A stretch of 64,000 nucleotides of DNA from positions 39,636 through 103,635 of the IMG/VR virus record IMGVR_UViG_3300010885_023060. One strand, given 5' to 3'. Made by a program: the position numbers and the translations under genes. Source of the DNA: a virus. The notes under the pieces are model-generated. The model was not told where the DNA came from. It saw only the letters and a program-made list of their open reading frames with translations, and searched no databases. This document shows positions 45,411 through 54,299 of the stretch, piece after piece (position 1 is the stretch's first letter; each line of letters begins with the position of its first letter).

Positions 45411-46037
45411 CTAACTTCCCCATAGTTTCTTAGCTACAGGGTCTTCATATTTAGCTTCTCCATCTTTTCTTGATGAATTATATCTATTGGCAAGATCTTT
45501 TTGCTTTTCTACTTCTTCTTGTGGATCTATCAATTGTAGAGATATATTTGTTGACTCCATGCCATTTATATTTTGTTTTATCTCTATGATTTTTTCTGCC
45601 ATTGCAACATTTTCAGCTAGTTTAGAAAATGTCATATTATCAAGATCTTCTGGTCTATATGTATGTATAGTAGCCAAGACAAAGGCCTTCATTAAACTTC
45701 TTACTTCAGAAGCTTTTGCCCTTTGTTCATCAAGAATGTTTTTAGCTTTTTTGGCTGAAGAAAAACCAGATTCTTCTAATATCTCTTGAGCCAAGTAGGA
45801 TATTATGCCTGCTGGGTATATGTTTGCATCAAAGTTTTCTGGATACACAACAGATTTTTTAATAATTAATTCTTCTACATCTGCTGAAGAAAAATCTTTA
45901 TCTTTTTGAAATTGAGCTACCTCATCAAACTCCGCAAAAGTTAGTTCTCTAAAAAGAACTTCCTGATCTTTAATGTAAGTTTGAAAAACAGATCCATATA
46001 TTTTTTTTACTTCATATAGAAGATCTGGTGTTACCAT
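45411..46037 (-). CDS. Tail assembly chaperone-like protein 2, 208 aa
   Basis: A soluble helical protein with the block VKKIYGSVFQTYI, then VLFRELTFAEFDEV, then VYPENFD, then LAQEILEESGF. The same order of blocks occurs in the upstream 179-aa protein, so the two are paralogues. Similar pairs lie just upstream of tape measures in myophages and help assemble the tape measure and tube. The C-terminal 60 residues are extra, charged and helical. It lies 15 bases before the 2,202-aa gene. Confidence 0.78.
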   Translation of the reverse strand: MVTPDLLYEVKKIYGSVFQTYIKDQEVLFRELTFAEFDEVAQFQKDKDFSSADVEELIIKKSVVYPENFDANIYPAGIISYLAQEILEESGFSSAKKAKNILDEQRAKASEVRSLMKAFVLATIHTYRPEDLDNMTFSKLAENVAMAEKIIEIKQNINGMESTNISLQLIDPQEEVEKQKDLANRYNSSRKDGEAKYEDPVAKKLWGS

Positions 46038-46039
46038 GA

Positions 46040-46579
46040 TTACAGTTGTCTTACCTCTAAGGCAACAAAGCCTGAAGCCTCAAGAACTTCTTGTGAAATA
46101 AGGGACGGAAGTCCTGCCATCTCTCTTACCATATCTCCAACTTCGGAGGTTGGAAAAAGTACGCACAACTCTGTTATAGCTTCTTCGTTCCAAAGATTAG
46201 CCTCAGCAGAACTAAGCTGTCCAGACTGAACCATTTGTTCCATCTTCTTTACGAGTTGCTTATACTCTAGTCTACCAAGAGGTCTCCAAGCAACGTGCTT
46301 GTCATAGGTTATGGACGTAACGTATACTTCTCCATACTCTTTCTTCCAAGCCTTGATCTGACCAGCTGTTGGCCCATCTGGCCAAACCTCTTCATCGTCA
46401 GGGAGATCTTCTACAGAAGATGGCTCAAACTCTTCTGCGTCGATGTCTGGGATAATCGTGATGGTGTCTTGTTCACCCTCGTCTGCAGCTTCTTCTACGA
46501 TTGAATAAATCTCATCTGCGCCTACTTCTTTTGCCATTTCTGACGAACCAGTAACCGTTACTTTTCTACCTTGTGCCAT
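46040..46579 (-). CDS. Tail assembly chaperone-like protein 1, 179 aa
   Basis: An acidic N-terminal tail (residues 20-70, with Asp/Glu runs) is followed by IKAWKKEYGEVYVTSI, then WRPLGRLEYKQLVKKM, then ITELCVLFPTSEVGD and LISQEVLEASGF. These blocks match the tail chaperone type found between tube and tape measure in contractile-tailed phages. The start ATG 46577-46579 has AGGAG about 12 bases upstream. It is two bases from its paralogue; no slippery frameshift is needed to make a long form, unlike many gpG/GT systems. Confidence 0.8.
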   Translation of the reverse strand: MAQGRKVTVTGSSEMAKEVGADEIYSIVEEAADEGEQDTITIIPDIDAEEFEPSSVEDLPDDEEVWPDGPTAGQIKAWKKEYGEVYVTSITYDKHVAWRPLGRLEYKQLVKKMEQMVQSGQLSSAEANLWNEEAITELCVLFPTSEVGDMVREMAGLPSLISQEVLEASGFVALEVRQL

Positions 46580-46632
46580 TTTACATTTCTCCTATTTTAA
46601 AATATATAATTAATATTATATCACAACTTTTA

Positions 46633-47727
46633 CTAAAGAGTACCAAATCCAGTAATATTGAGTCCTGCTGCTATTGCTGTTATTTCTGCTGCAGTTAGAT
46701 CTGCTGTGCCAGTTGTTGCACTTGTTGCTCTTGCTCCACTTGAGTCACTAGACGCTACAGACGGACTTGTAGACACTGGCTTTCTAATTCCACCATCGGA
46801 CACATACATGTCCCTAGCTAAAAACTGGTAAGTTTCAATTAGTGCCTGTCCACCTGGGGCATAAGCTGTTGACATACTCAATAGCTGAATACTCTGAAGC
46901 ACTATGTCCATACTGCTTGATGCAGTCTTTTGGATTAGTCTTTCATTATAATCAGTAGCCATCATTCTATCTAGAATGCTAAAGTTATCTTCATTATTGG
47001 TGCCTTTGTTAGTGCCAACTGTAGTAACAGAACCTTCTTGTGTTCCATATTTTACAATAAAGTTAAAAGGTGGATGTGCTGAAAATATGTTTCTGGTATC
47101 AGAACTACCTGGATCTCCAGATAGTCTATCTAGACTTCCAGCACCTGTGTTTCCATTGGCCCAATACTTTAGTATATTCTTTTCATCTTGATCTGACTCA
47201 GCTCCACTTAAAAGTTTTGATTGAACTCTTTTTGAATCTTTTCCTTCTCCAAAAGCTTTTGCTCTTTCATCTGCAGCCTTAGAAAGTAGGTCTCTCATTC
47301 TTCCTGGATACCTTGAATACACAGAAAATTCTCCACTTATTATTCTGGTTCCAGTCATCATTACATCATAGTTATATGACCAAAAACCATACAGTGGCTG
47401 CTTCTCTTGCTTAATTAAAAAAGCAAAGTTTGCAATGTCAAGTTCATCGCCGGCATCGAATAGCCCATCCATATATATTTTAACGTCTTCACCAGAAAAA
47501 TAATAGTCATAATAATTACTAAACTTTGCTGTATCGTCTGTTTTGCCTGCCCACTTTAAGTCAATATCTTCATTAAGTGGATCAAAGCTTTTTGGATTTA
47601 TAATGTCTAAAGTGTTTAAATTACCTTTAGCATCAAACGTTTGATTATAGAATTGAGGACTAACGTAAGACGTAAAAGGTCTATACATTTTTCTTCCTGG
47701 TTGATTCTGACTATTACCTACTGCCAT
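46633..47727 (-). CDS. Third, divergent tail tube-type protein, 364 aa
   Basis: Residues about 78-150 carry the same run of features as the two tube proteins upstream: FSGEDVKIYMDG, then FLIKQEKQPLYGFW, then GTRIISGEFSVYSRYPGRMRDLL. A 60-residue insert rich in Lys, Gly and Asp follows, then PPFNFIVKYG as in the tube proteins (PPFDI). An N-terminal 70-residue and a C-terminal Thr/Ala-rich extension are unique. Inference: a tube-like ring at one end of the tail (initiator or neck-side) or a decorated tube variant. Confidence 0.75.
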   Translation of the reverse strand: MAVGNSQNQPGRKMYRPFTSYVSPQFYNQTFDAKGNLNTLDIINPKSFDPLNEDIDLKWAGKTDDTAKFSNYYDYYFSGEDVKIYMDGLFDAGDELDIANFAFLIKQEKQPLYGFWSYNYDVMMTGTRIISGEFSVYSRYPGRMRDLLSKAADERAKAFGEGKDSKRVQSKLLSGAESDQDEKNILKYWANGNTGAGSLDRLSGDPGSSDTRNIFSAHPPFNFIVKYGTQEGSVTTVGTNKGTNNEDNFSILDRMMATDYNERLIQKTASSSMDIVLQSIQLLSMSTAYAPGGQALIETYQFLARDMYVSDGGIRKPVSTSPSVASSDSSGARATSATTGTADLTAAEITAIAAGLNITGFGTL

Positions 47728-47735
47728 TGTAATCC

Positions 47736-48437
47736 TTATATTTTTGGTATTCTGTCAATAAATGATGTATACGACTTTAGAGTATCTTGACTAAAGAAGT
47801 TTTTCTGTCTCTCGTAATAAACAGCTGCTTCATCTTCTGACAACATCGTTGGGTCGTTCTCTATGGATATTAGAGGTTGAATTCCTCTAGCCATAAAAGT
47901 GTAAGTCTGCTCCGTAATAAGGTCGTCTACAGACATTGTGCCACCTTCGTCTACTATAGTAACTCCGTATAGCTTCATTTTAGCCCCAAGACCATATTCA
48001 TTAAAAAATGATAAGACTATGTCAAACGGAGGAAGCATGTCCGCCAAGGGAGCAAAGAACAGTCCAGACTCAGACATCATTTGTCTAAACTCTTTAATTC
48101 TATAAAAAGCATATTCATTGAATACAGTAAATATTAATGAACCCGCTATGGTTCTTCCGCCTTTAACAAATCCTCTGGGATTAACGTGTCCCAATGTTCT
48201 TATTGGTGCATTCTCTCTATGTATTGAATATGAGATGGTTTGTATCTCTGCCATCTCAAGAACATCGGCTTCACCTATTGTTCCTTTCTCTCTATCTATA
48301 GTAGGAAGAACTATTGTAGCTGTAATGTCAGTTCCAGAGAACGACATGTTAGAGAATGGATCTGGAAGTCCTTTTTGTGCTCTGTATGAACTTATTGAAC
48401 TCTGGTCATACTTCCAGTTTTGTTGCTTTGATTCCAT
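47736..48437 (-). CDS. Tail tube-like protein, second copy, 233 aa
   Basis: It clearly matches the upstream 229-aa protein: SFSGTDITATIV, then YSIHRENAPIRTLGHVNPRG, then RTIAGSLIFTVFNEYAFY, then PPFDIVLSFFNEYG and DLITEQTYTFMARGI. It carries a 20-residue insert after the first strand (REKGTIGEADVLE). It lies after a hairpin with a T tract, so its expression may be lower than that of the first copy. Inference: a tube variant for the tail tip or terminal ring, or a second tube subunit. Confidence 0.83.
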   Translation of the reverse strand: MESKQQNWKYDQSSISSYRAQKGLPDPFSNMSFSGTDITATIVLPTIDREKGTIGEADVLEMAEIQTISYSIHRENAPIRTLGHVNPRGFVKGGRTIAGSLIFTVFNEYAFYRIKEFRQMMSESGLFFAPLADMLPPFDIVLSFFNEYGLGAKMKLYGVTIVDEGGTMSVDDLITEQTYTFMARGIQPLISIENDPTMLSEDEAAVYYERQKNFFSQDTLKSYTSFIDRIPKI

Positions 48438-48450
48438 TATACCTGCCTAT

Positions 48451-48485
48451 AAAAAAGCATAGAGGACCTGTATTAACAAGTCCTC
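48451..48485 (-). terminator. Candidate intrinsic terminator/attenuator after the first tube gene
   Basis: On the minus strand a GAGGAC arm (48480-48485), a 12-base loop and a GTCCTC arm (48462-48467) are followed five bases later by six T residues (48451-48456). It lies in the 76-base gap between the tube gene at 48514 and its paralogue. The 6-bp stem is short, so it may only reduce read-through. Confidence 0.4.
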
Positions 48486-48513
48486 CACGCCCTAAGATTA
48501 ATTTATGTTTATT

Positions 48514-49203
48514 TTATGGTCTGATAATTTGAGTATTCAAACCGCTCTCTCCAGCGGTGTCTCTACTGATAAGATCCTTAAGATCACCAGTGTTGAATTT
48601 ACCAAGGTTATCTGTAGTAATTCTGTACATAGGACCAATTTCTCTAGCAACATATGTCATCGTTTCTTCGATTACAATGTCGTCCATTGAAGCTCCTGAA
48701 CCTTCGTTCAGAAGTTCTACACCGTAGATTGATCTTACAGCACCCTGACCGTATTCATTGACGAAGGTGATTGTAATATCAAATGGTGGAATCTGGTCTG
48801 CATAGAATGGGACCTGAGAAACAATATCTCTTGCCTGATCGCTCAGTTCAGAGATACCTCTCTTGTGGTTTGGATCACCAGGAAGCGTATTGTGCTTTCT
48901 GGTAAAGAACTTCATAGATTGATCAGTTGCGTGGTGTGCCTCAAGCATTTGGTAAAGAGCTGGACGATCAAAAACAGTAAAGATTAATGATCCTGCAATT
49001 CCTCTTTTGCCTCTTGAGAATGATCTTGGGTTTGGTGAACCCATTGTATAGATTGGTGCCTTTTCTCTCGTTACAGAAAAAGTAATTCCTGATAGTGCAC
49101 CGATTTCAACGCCACCAAAGGTGGCAACAATATCAGCTCCAGAAAATGTAGTATAAGTATTAAGGTACTTATTTACTGGGCCGTCATAGTATTCGCCTGC
49201 CAT
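48514..49203 (-). CDS. Major tail tube protein, 229 aa
   Basis: A beta-rich protein following the sheath gene, as tube genes do in contractile tails. Key blocks: TFSGADIVATFGG, then TREKAPIYTMGSPNPRSF, then RGIAGSLIFTVFDRPALY, then PPFDITITFVNEYGQGA and IVIEETMTYVAREIG. The ATG has a strong GGAGGG ribosome site and lies about 40 bases downstream of a TATAAATA element. Good ribosome site, own promoter candidate and following hairpin all fit a high-copy product. Confidence 0.85.
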   Translation of the reverse strand: MAGEYYDGPVNKYLNTYTTFSGADIVATFGGVEIGALSGITFSVTREKAPIYTMGSPNPRSFSRGKRGIAGSLIFTVFDRPALYQMLEAHHATDQSMKFFTRKHNTLPGDPNHKRGISELSDQARDIVSQVPFYADQIPPFDITITFVNEYGQGAVRSIYGVELLNEGSGASMDDIVIEETMTYVAREIGPMYRITTDNLGKFNTGDLKDLISRDTAGESGLNTQIIRP

Positions 49204-49240
49204 AGTATACCCTCCAATTCGGTATTAAAAATATATGGTT

Positions 49241-49248
49241 TATTTATA
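49241..49248 (-). promoter_or_regulatory. TATAAATA late-promoter-like element before the tube gene
   Basis: The minus strand reads TATAAATA across the stop codon of the sheath gene, 38 bases upstream of the tube ATG. TATAAATA is the established core of T4-type late promoters, also reported in T4-like cyanophages. The octamer also occurs by chance inside AT-rich coding sequence here, so position is the main support. Confidence 0.5.
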
Positions 49249-50506
49249 GGTTAATAGCTACTTGAACTTCAATGTTCTTGAGTTCAAATGCTGGTGTTAT
49301 CACGAGATCGATAAATGCTTTGTTCTCTGCTGGAATGTAAGAGACTGCAAAGTCACTGTCCAGAAGAGCTCCAAGCTGTTGCATCCCGCGCAAGGCAGAA
49401 GTAATTGCTGTTTCCATCGAGTTACGTGTTTGTATTGTTGATGGTTCACCAATAAACTTCTGACAAACTTGTCTGATCAACAACGAAGCTTCTGTTACAA
49501 TTCTCATTGTAGAAACTCTTGTGTAATCAGAGCTTGAACCTGCCAAGGTTAAACCTTCGATGAAGGTTGGAACCTTATTGAAGTTAAGTGCTAAGCAGTT
49601 TACTCCAAGATTAGAAAGGGTAAGCTGTTGTGATCTTGTTGGATTGTACCTGATAGAAGATACGTTGTAAGCTGTCTTGTTAACGGGAGAGGTGAATGAA
49701 GACATTCTGCTTATTGCAGCAGCAAGTGTTGTTGCCCCATTGGTGTAACCCCAAGCTGCTGGATAATTAACTGGCTTCAATTCTGTTGCAATCACAACAA
49801 CGTGACGACCAACTTCTGACAGGTTTGCATTGTCTCTTGACAATAGATTAGCAGGACCAGCTCCAAGATGCGTTCCAGTCTGACTTGGAGTCATTGACTC
49901 GTAGTTAGATGTGGATGGATTCCAGGGCTTGATTCCCATTACGGCGAAGCATGGGTGTGAGTTCTCTGCGATGTCTTTAACAGCATTTGCAACTTTAACT
50001 GCCCAGCTCTTTGTTGGATCAGTTGAGTTATTTGCATAAAAACCATAAGCTGCATCGTCGTTAGGAGTAGCAGTTCCCTGCCAGTCGTTAGGATGACCAC
50101 CACGACCCCAAGGGATGATGATGTCTGGCTGTGATGCTTCAGCAGCTGCAAAAGCAGCATCAAAGATGTTAACTGGTGTTGCAGCGCCGTCTGTTATAGT
50201 TCCATTGGTATGATTCCATACTGTAGCAGCAGGGAGTGGAACGATATAAATTCTTTCTGCACCACCTGCAATGAGCTCAATAAAACCTTTGTGAATTGGT
50301 GAGTTCTCACCAAATGCTGTTATAATGTCAGATTCTGTAGTAGCCTGAACTACGTCAAGATCCTGAACATATTGAGTGCCGTCTGCATGAACCGGATTAA
50401 TAGTTCTTTGTGCAATGAGGCACACTCTTGGTCCGACAGGAATGTCCTGACGGGAGATGCTATAAAAGCGATCTTTAATTATAGTTTTTACACCTGGTAA
50501 AGCCAT
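49244..50506 (-). CDS. Tail sheath protein, 420 aa
   Basis: It begins MALPGVKTIIKDRFYS and continues with sheath-type features: FGENSPIHKGFIELIAGGAERIYIVPL (residues about 66-92 contain this block), a middle Rossmann-like section with repeats of the AAFAAAEASQPDIIIPWG kind, and the C-terminal domain (VSTMRIVTEASLLIRQVCQKF, then FELKNIEVQVAINL). It is preceded by a good GGAGGA site. It sits one gene before the tube. The sheath contracts to drive the tube through the envelope. One Arg uses CGC (49388-49390), which shows CGN-box codons other than CGG are used. Confidence 0.88.
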   Translation of the reverse strand: MALPGVKTIIKDRFYSISRQDIPVGPRVCLIAQRTINPVHADGTQYVQDLDVVQATTESDIITAFGENSPIHKGFIELIAGGAERIYIVPLPAATVWNHTNGTITDGAATPVNIFDAAFAAAEASQPDIIIPWGRGGHPNDWQGTATPNDDAAYGFYANNSTDPTKSWAVKVANAVKDIAENSHPCFAVMGIKPWNPSTSNYESMTPSQTGTHLGAGPANLLSRDNANLSEVGRHVVVIATELKPVNYPAAWGYTNGATTLAAAISRMSSFTSPVNKTAYNVSSIRYNPTRSQQLTLSNLGVNCLALNFNKVPTFIEGLTLAGSSSDYTRVSTMRIVTEASLLIRQVCQKFIGEPSTIQTRNSMETAITSALRGMQQLGALLDSDFAVSYIPAENKAFIDLVITPAFELKNIEVQVAINL

Positions 50507-50562
50507 TAGATTTAAGTCCTCCGATTGCGGCGATTTGACAATTTTACTTCAGTCATATAGTA

Positions 50563-50575
50563 ATAGCCTAGCTAT
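50563..50575. repeat. Short inverted repeat in the spacer before the sheath gene
   Basis: ATAGC-CTA-GCTAT is a 5-bp inverted repeat with a 3-base loop in the 83-base gap between the tail-completion gene and the sheath. No T tract follows on the minus strand, so it is not an intrinsic terminator. It may be a processing hairpin, an operator, or chance. Nothing else is recognisable in this spacer apart from the sheath ribosome site. Confidence 0.3.
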
Positions 50576-50589
50576 CGAAACAAACTACA

Positions 50590-51330
50590 TTAACTATTTG
50601 GGGTGGCAGTTTGATGCAAATCTATGATATTTAGTTCGGTGTTAGCAAAGTTTGGAGTTGCCATAGAGAATCTTTGATCTAGAATGGACTGCTCATAAGC
50701 CATGTATCGACGTACATCTATTGCTATTTTTTCAATTGTATCAACAGTTGTAGCTATCAGCTTTTCTGTAGTCAACATATAGGTTATGCTTCTTTTAACT
50801 ACGTCTGTTGAATCCCTATTTATGTCGGAATCTGACAATCTTCTTGAATAAACTAGTTCTGCTGCCCCTAGTCTTTTAAAAACTGGAGTATGCTCTAACA
50901 TAAAGTCTTCAAATATTTCAGCTAAATTATCTGCTACTATAGCTCCTGAATATCTTTTTTCTAATTCGTTCTCAGCAATTGCTCCATCTGCTTTTGTTAT
51001 TATGGTGAAACTTACTACATTCTGGAATCTTTGACCGAACACCATTACATCTTTAATGTTTTGAGTATTCCTAGTTCTTGGCTTTGGCTCATTGCTGTGC
51101 GTCTTTCTGATTTCAAGGCCATAAACTATAGTAGGATACTCCGAATACTGACCACCAGATGTTGGCTGCAACTTGATATCTGGGTATGCATTTTCCCATA
51201 AAGCTTTGACAACTGCTATAAATTCTAAGTAGCTAAGGTTTCCAGAAGCTTGAAGTGGTGCACCAAATCTTCTGTCATTATTAATCTCATTGATTCCTGT
51301 TACAGGAAATCTGTAAGCGTTCTGTGGCAT
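50590..51330 (-). CDS. Probable tail completion/terminator protein, 246 aa
   Basis: The centre reads FGQRFQNVVSFTIITKAD, then AEIFEDFMLEHTPVFKRLG and ELVYSRRLSDSD, a pattern I associate with the small alpha/beta tail-completion proteins that cap the neck end of the tail. It lies between the sheath-like 530-aa gene (2-base gap) and the sheath gene. Inference from sequence pattern plus position; a neck-ring role is the alternative. Confidence 0.62.
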   Translation of the reverse strand: MPQNAYRFPVTGINEINNDRRFGAPLQASGNLSYLEFIAVVKALWENAYPDIKLQPTSGGQYSEYPTIVYGLEIRKTHSNEPKPRTRNTQNIKDVMVFGQRFQNVVSFTIITKADGAIAENELEKRYSGAIVADNLAEIFEDFMLEHTPVFKRLGAAELVYSRRLSDSDINRDSTDVVKRSITYMLTTEKLIATTVDTIEKIAIDVRRYMAYEQSILDQRFSMATPNFANTELNIIDLHQTATPNS

Positions 51331-51331
51331 T

Positions 51332-52924
51332 TTATACCCCTCTACCTGTGGCTACATTAAAACTTATACTTCTTAAAGTCCTAACTGATGTCAAAGAAAT
51401 ATTAAAATAGATCTTTCCTTTTTCTAGTTTATCTGCAAATGCGTCAAAATCATAATCCCTTATTATGTCGCCAGACTTTAGAGACATTAGAAGAGCATCA
51501 ACGCCTCTTATCAACTTGTCGTAGGAAAACTTACCTAAAGAACCAAAGCTCATAGACTGAATTTCAGCTATGAGCATAGCTACTAGTCTAATGTTTGACG
51601 CATCAGCGTAGTTCTCGCTAATTGACATTGTCAAGTCTCCACTTATTCGAACGTTGTAAGGAGTTCCTTTTCTAGTCCTATGTGCTGGAGTAATAGAGTT
51701 TATTTTAATATCTGACAGTTGCTTTGCTTGCAGTGAGGTCAATCCGCCATTTGCCGCAGCTAATGCAGAAGGGACTTGCTTCTTAGCTAGACCATAGTCA
51801 ACCCTAGTAGAAGCCAGCACAGAGGCAAAGGCCGCTGCTGAGGATGAAGAGTAAGTTCTTTGTACTTGCTTATGATTGAATATGCATTCTCCATAAACTA
51901 AAAGAATATATTTACCTGTATCTTTAGTTATGAATCCATCTGAAGTAGTCTCAGATAGTAGATTAAAATCTTTTGATATAAGTTCATTAATGTCAGAATC
52001 AGTACTATTAACGCTTCTTGATCCTATAACTCCAAGTTGAACTTCACCTGTAACTAACTGTACTGAATTGCAATGATCTGCTAATTGTCTAACAAAGTTA
52101 ACATTTTGAGTCGAAACTATAGAAGTTTCAAGTGGTACTATTATATCTAAGAACTCATAATCTTTTATTATGTCATAACATTTTTGAAGTCTTGCATAAT
52201 AAAGCTCATAAAAAGAATACGTATTTGGAGTTGCACTAGCATCTGCATAAGTTTTTATATTTCTTTTTGACACGTCAGGTTGGTACTCATTCATGTATCC
52301 AGCTGACATAATGTATATGTCTCTTGCTCCGCACGAGTAGGCGTCTAGCAAGCCTCTAAGCAGTGGTGATTCCATATCTGCCCTTAATGCATTGATGCCA
52401 TCTTGCATCGATGTTATTCTATAAATTGAATAAGGTTCCATTGCACTTGTGTGACCAATTAAGATAACAGTATTAGTTTCAGAATAGCCCATGTCTACAT
52501 ATAGTGACCTACTTCCTACTTGTATGCTTTTGTCAGATACTGAGTATGCCTGATCAGGCTGCTGAATGGGGGCCTTGCACTGTAGGTTAAATTCTCTTAA
52601 GTCACTTAGTTGATCGGCAGTAGTGCTTATTTGAATCGTGTACATTCCTTCAAATAAGTTAATTGGAAGAGTCATGTTTAAAACAAAAGATCCAGTTGAC
52701 AATCTTTTTAAAGTTGTATTTGAATCTAAGTTTTGCTTCAAAGAAGGAGTCGCTGAATTTATAAGTGATATATTATATTTAAGTGGGCCAACTATTATTG
52801 GTCCTGGTGTATTATATCCTCTTTTTAAATAGACATAAATATTTTCGTCTGGATCAATATATGTATGTCCAGATCTATAAACAAAAGGTATCTCTATTGA
52901 TTCACCTGCATTTAAAATTAACAT
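51332..52924 (-). CDS. Divergent tail sheath-like protein, 530 aa
   Basis: A 130-residue beta-rich N-terminal domain (ESIEIPFVYRSG and later VLNMTLPINLFEGMYTI) precedes a sheath-like core: SPLLRGLLDAYSCGARDIYI, then YDFLDIIVPLETS-like strand (YEFLDIIVPLET), then NFVRQLADHC and GVIGSR. The C-terminal part (NIRLVAMLIAEIQSM, then IYFNISLTSVRTLRSISF) resembles the sheath C-terminal domain. So there are two sheath-fold proteins in this module. Inference: a neck-side or terminal sheath ring, possibly with the extra N-terminal domain facing outside. Its ATG overlaps the stop of the preceding gene by one base. Confidence 0.68.
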   Translation of the reverse strand: MLILNAGESIEIPFVYRSGHTYIDPDENIYVYLKRGYNTPGPIIVGPLKYNISLINSATPSLKQNLDSNTTLKRLSTGSFVLNMTLPINLFEGMYTIQISTTADQLSDLREFNLQCKAPIQQPDQAYSVSDKSIQVGSRSLYVDMGYSETNTVILIGHTSAMEPYSIYRITSMQDGINALRADMESPLLRGLLDAYSCGARDIYIMSAGYMNEYQPDVSKRNIKTYADASATPNTYSFYELYYARLQKCYDIIKDYEFLDIIVPLETSIVSTQNVNFVRQLADHCNSVQLVTGEVQLGVIGSRSVNSTDSDINELISKDFNLLSETTSDGFITKDTGKYILLVYGECIFNHKQVQRTYSSSSAAAFASVLASTRVDYGLAKKQVPSALAAANGGLTSLQAKQLSDIKINSITPAHRTRKGTPYNVRISGDLTMSISENYADASNIRLVAMLIAEIQSMSFGSLGKFSYDKLIRGVDALLMSLKSGDIIRDYDFDAFADKLEKGKIYFNISLTSVRTLRSISFNVATGRGV

Positions 52925-53301
52925 TAGCTAGGTACTTCCTTAGTTGCTCCAACAACCCAATATGCAACTTCCCCGTGCCTTCCCCTAACAGGGTAGGAGT
53001 CATCTATTACATACATCATCATAGGCTCTAATGGATTAAAAGAACCTTCATATATTCTATCACCTGGTTTTGGATTTACTGTTGATTCAAAATAATATAA
53101 TAAATCAGAGTTAACAAATATACCTTCTGGAAATTCTTGCTGTGCTGTAGCTAAAGCAAATTTTCTAGGTAGGTGTGATCTAGTTGTATATCTCTGCATC
53201 TCTGCGTCATAAACAAAATCATCAGATAATCTTCTTTGCAAAAGGATATCGTAACCCCATTGTCTTAGTATTTTTTTAAATACTTTTTGTGCATTAATCA
53301 T
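52924..53301 (-). CDS. Putative head-closure/neck protein, 125 aa
   Basis: A small protein with NAQKVFKKILRQWGYDILLQRR at the start (helix) and then beta strands ending GDRIYE, MYVIDDSYPVRGRHGEVAYWVVG. The helix plus compact beta barrel layout, and a position between the connector candidate and sheath/terminator genes, fit head-closure (stopper) proteins. I cannot name the family from sequence alone. Confidence 0.5.
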   Translation of the reverse strand: MINAQKVFKKILRQWGYDILLQRRLSDDFVYDAEMQRYTTRSHLPRKFALATAQQEFPEGIFVNSDLLYYFESTVNPKPGDRIYEGSFNPLEPMMMYVIDDSYPVRGRHGEVAYWVVGATKEVPS

Positions 53302-54256
53302 ATCTCTTTATATTTCTGTCAGGAATTGTATCGCCAGACTCTCCACTTGTTTCTCCAGGCCTATACATATCTCTTGGTCCATATATGTTGCTATCATTTA
53401 TGTAAATTAATGCACCAGTTTGCGGATCTAAAGACCCTCCACTTTGATATATTCTTGAAACTGGAAAGCCCTTTGGTTGAACGCCTTTTAGGCCAACTCT
53501 CTTTGTTAGTATTTCTTTTCTTAAGGCTGCTGCAATTTGGCACCAAGTTGTTGCATTTGCTCTTGTGACCGTAGCTCTAGGAACGTTTTTGTTGCTTATT
53601 TGTAGATCTCCAAGCTGAACACTCAACTCGTCATCCCCACCAAAACCATATGTCCTGCTTAACTCACATGCAACGGAAGCCCTGATATATTCTAGAACAG
53701 AATAAGTAGAGCTTGTTACAGCTACTATTTTTGCTAAAGGATCTTCCTCTGTACCAGGAAGAGTAGTGATTCCGTATAGTTGATTGATCTCATGAGAATA
53801 TCTATGGACAATTTCACCAATCTCTAATAGGGTTGCATCTGGAAAAATTGGTAATAACTCCTCTGGGTCTAAATACAAGGGAGAAAGGCCTGGCGCAAAT
53901 ACAATTATTTCGTCTTCTCTTAAAGTGACAGTAGGCTTATATTCAACAGAAGTAGTACTAACATACAGCTGCTGAGTAACCCTAACGTATGAACCATCGG
54001 ATAGATATCCCAAGAATAAAATACTATATTCGCCTGCAGTGGTTGGTGTAAAATCGTAATAACACTCTGAGGCTCCACCTGATGGTACTGGAATTCCTGG
54101 ATTTGGCGTTATTACGCTGTTTCCATCTTTATTAGTAATGTTAACGGTAACAGATACTGGAGATATTTCTGTTTGCTCAGAAGTTTGTGGATTAACGTCT
54201 ACAAATTTAACTTTTATACGAACAGTATCGTTAACTAAAACGTTGCCTATAGACAT
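53294..54256 (-). CDS. Putative head-tail connector/adaptor protein with N-terminal Ig-like domain, 320 aa
   Basis: Residues 1-110 are a beta-sandwich of Ig type (VNDTVRIKVKFVD, then SVTVNITNKDG, then YYDFTPTTAGEYSILFLGY). The middle is helical (DPEELLPIFPDATLLEIGEIV, then EYIRASVACELSRTYG), similar in plan to helical adaptor proteins that dock under the portal. The C-terminus (ATTWCQIAAALRKEILTKRVG) is helical and then disordered. It overlaps the next gene by eight bases. Function is inferred from layout and position. Confidence 0.5.
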   Translation of the reverse strand: MSIGNVLVNDTVRIKVKFVDVNPQTSEQTEISPVSVTVNITNKDGNSVITPNPGIPVPSGGASECYYDFTPTTAGEYSILFLGYLSDGSYVRVTQQLYVSTTSVEYKPTVTLREDEIIVFAPGLSPLYLDPEELLPIFPDATLLEIGEIVHRYSHEINQLYGITTLPGTEEDPLAKIVAVTSSTYSVLEYIRASVACELSRTYGFGGDDELSVQLGDLQISNKNVPRATVTRANATTWCQIAAALRKEILTKRVGLKGVQPKGFPVSRIYQSGGSLDPQTGALIYINDSNIYGPRDMYRPGETSGESGDTIPDRNIKRYD

Positions 54257-54299
54257 ATTTACACCTCAAATTAAAGCAGATTATAGAATAATAGTAGTG

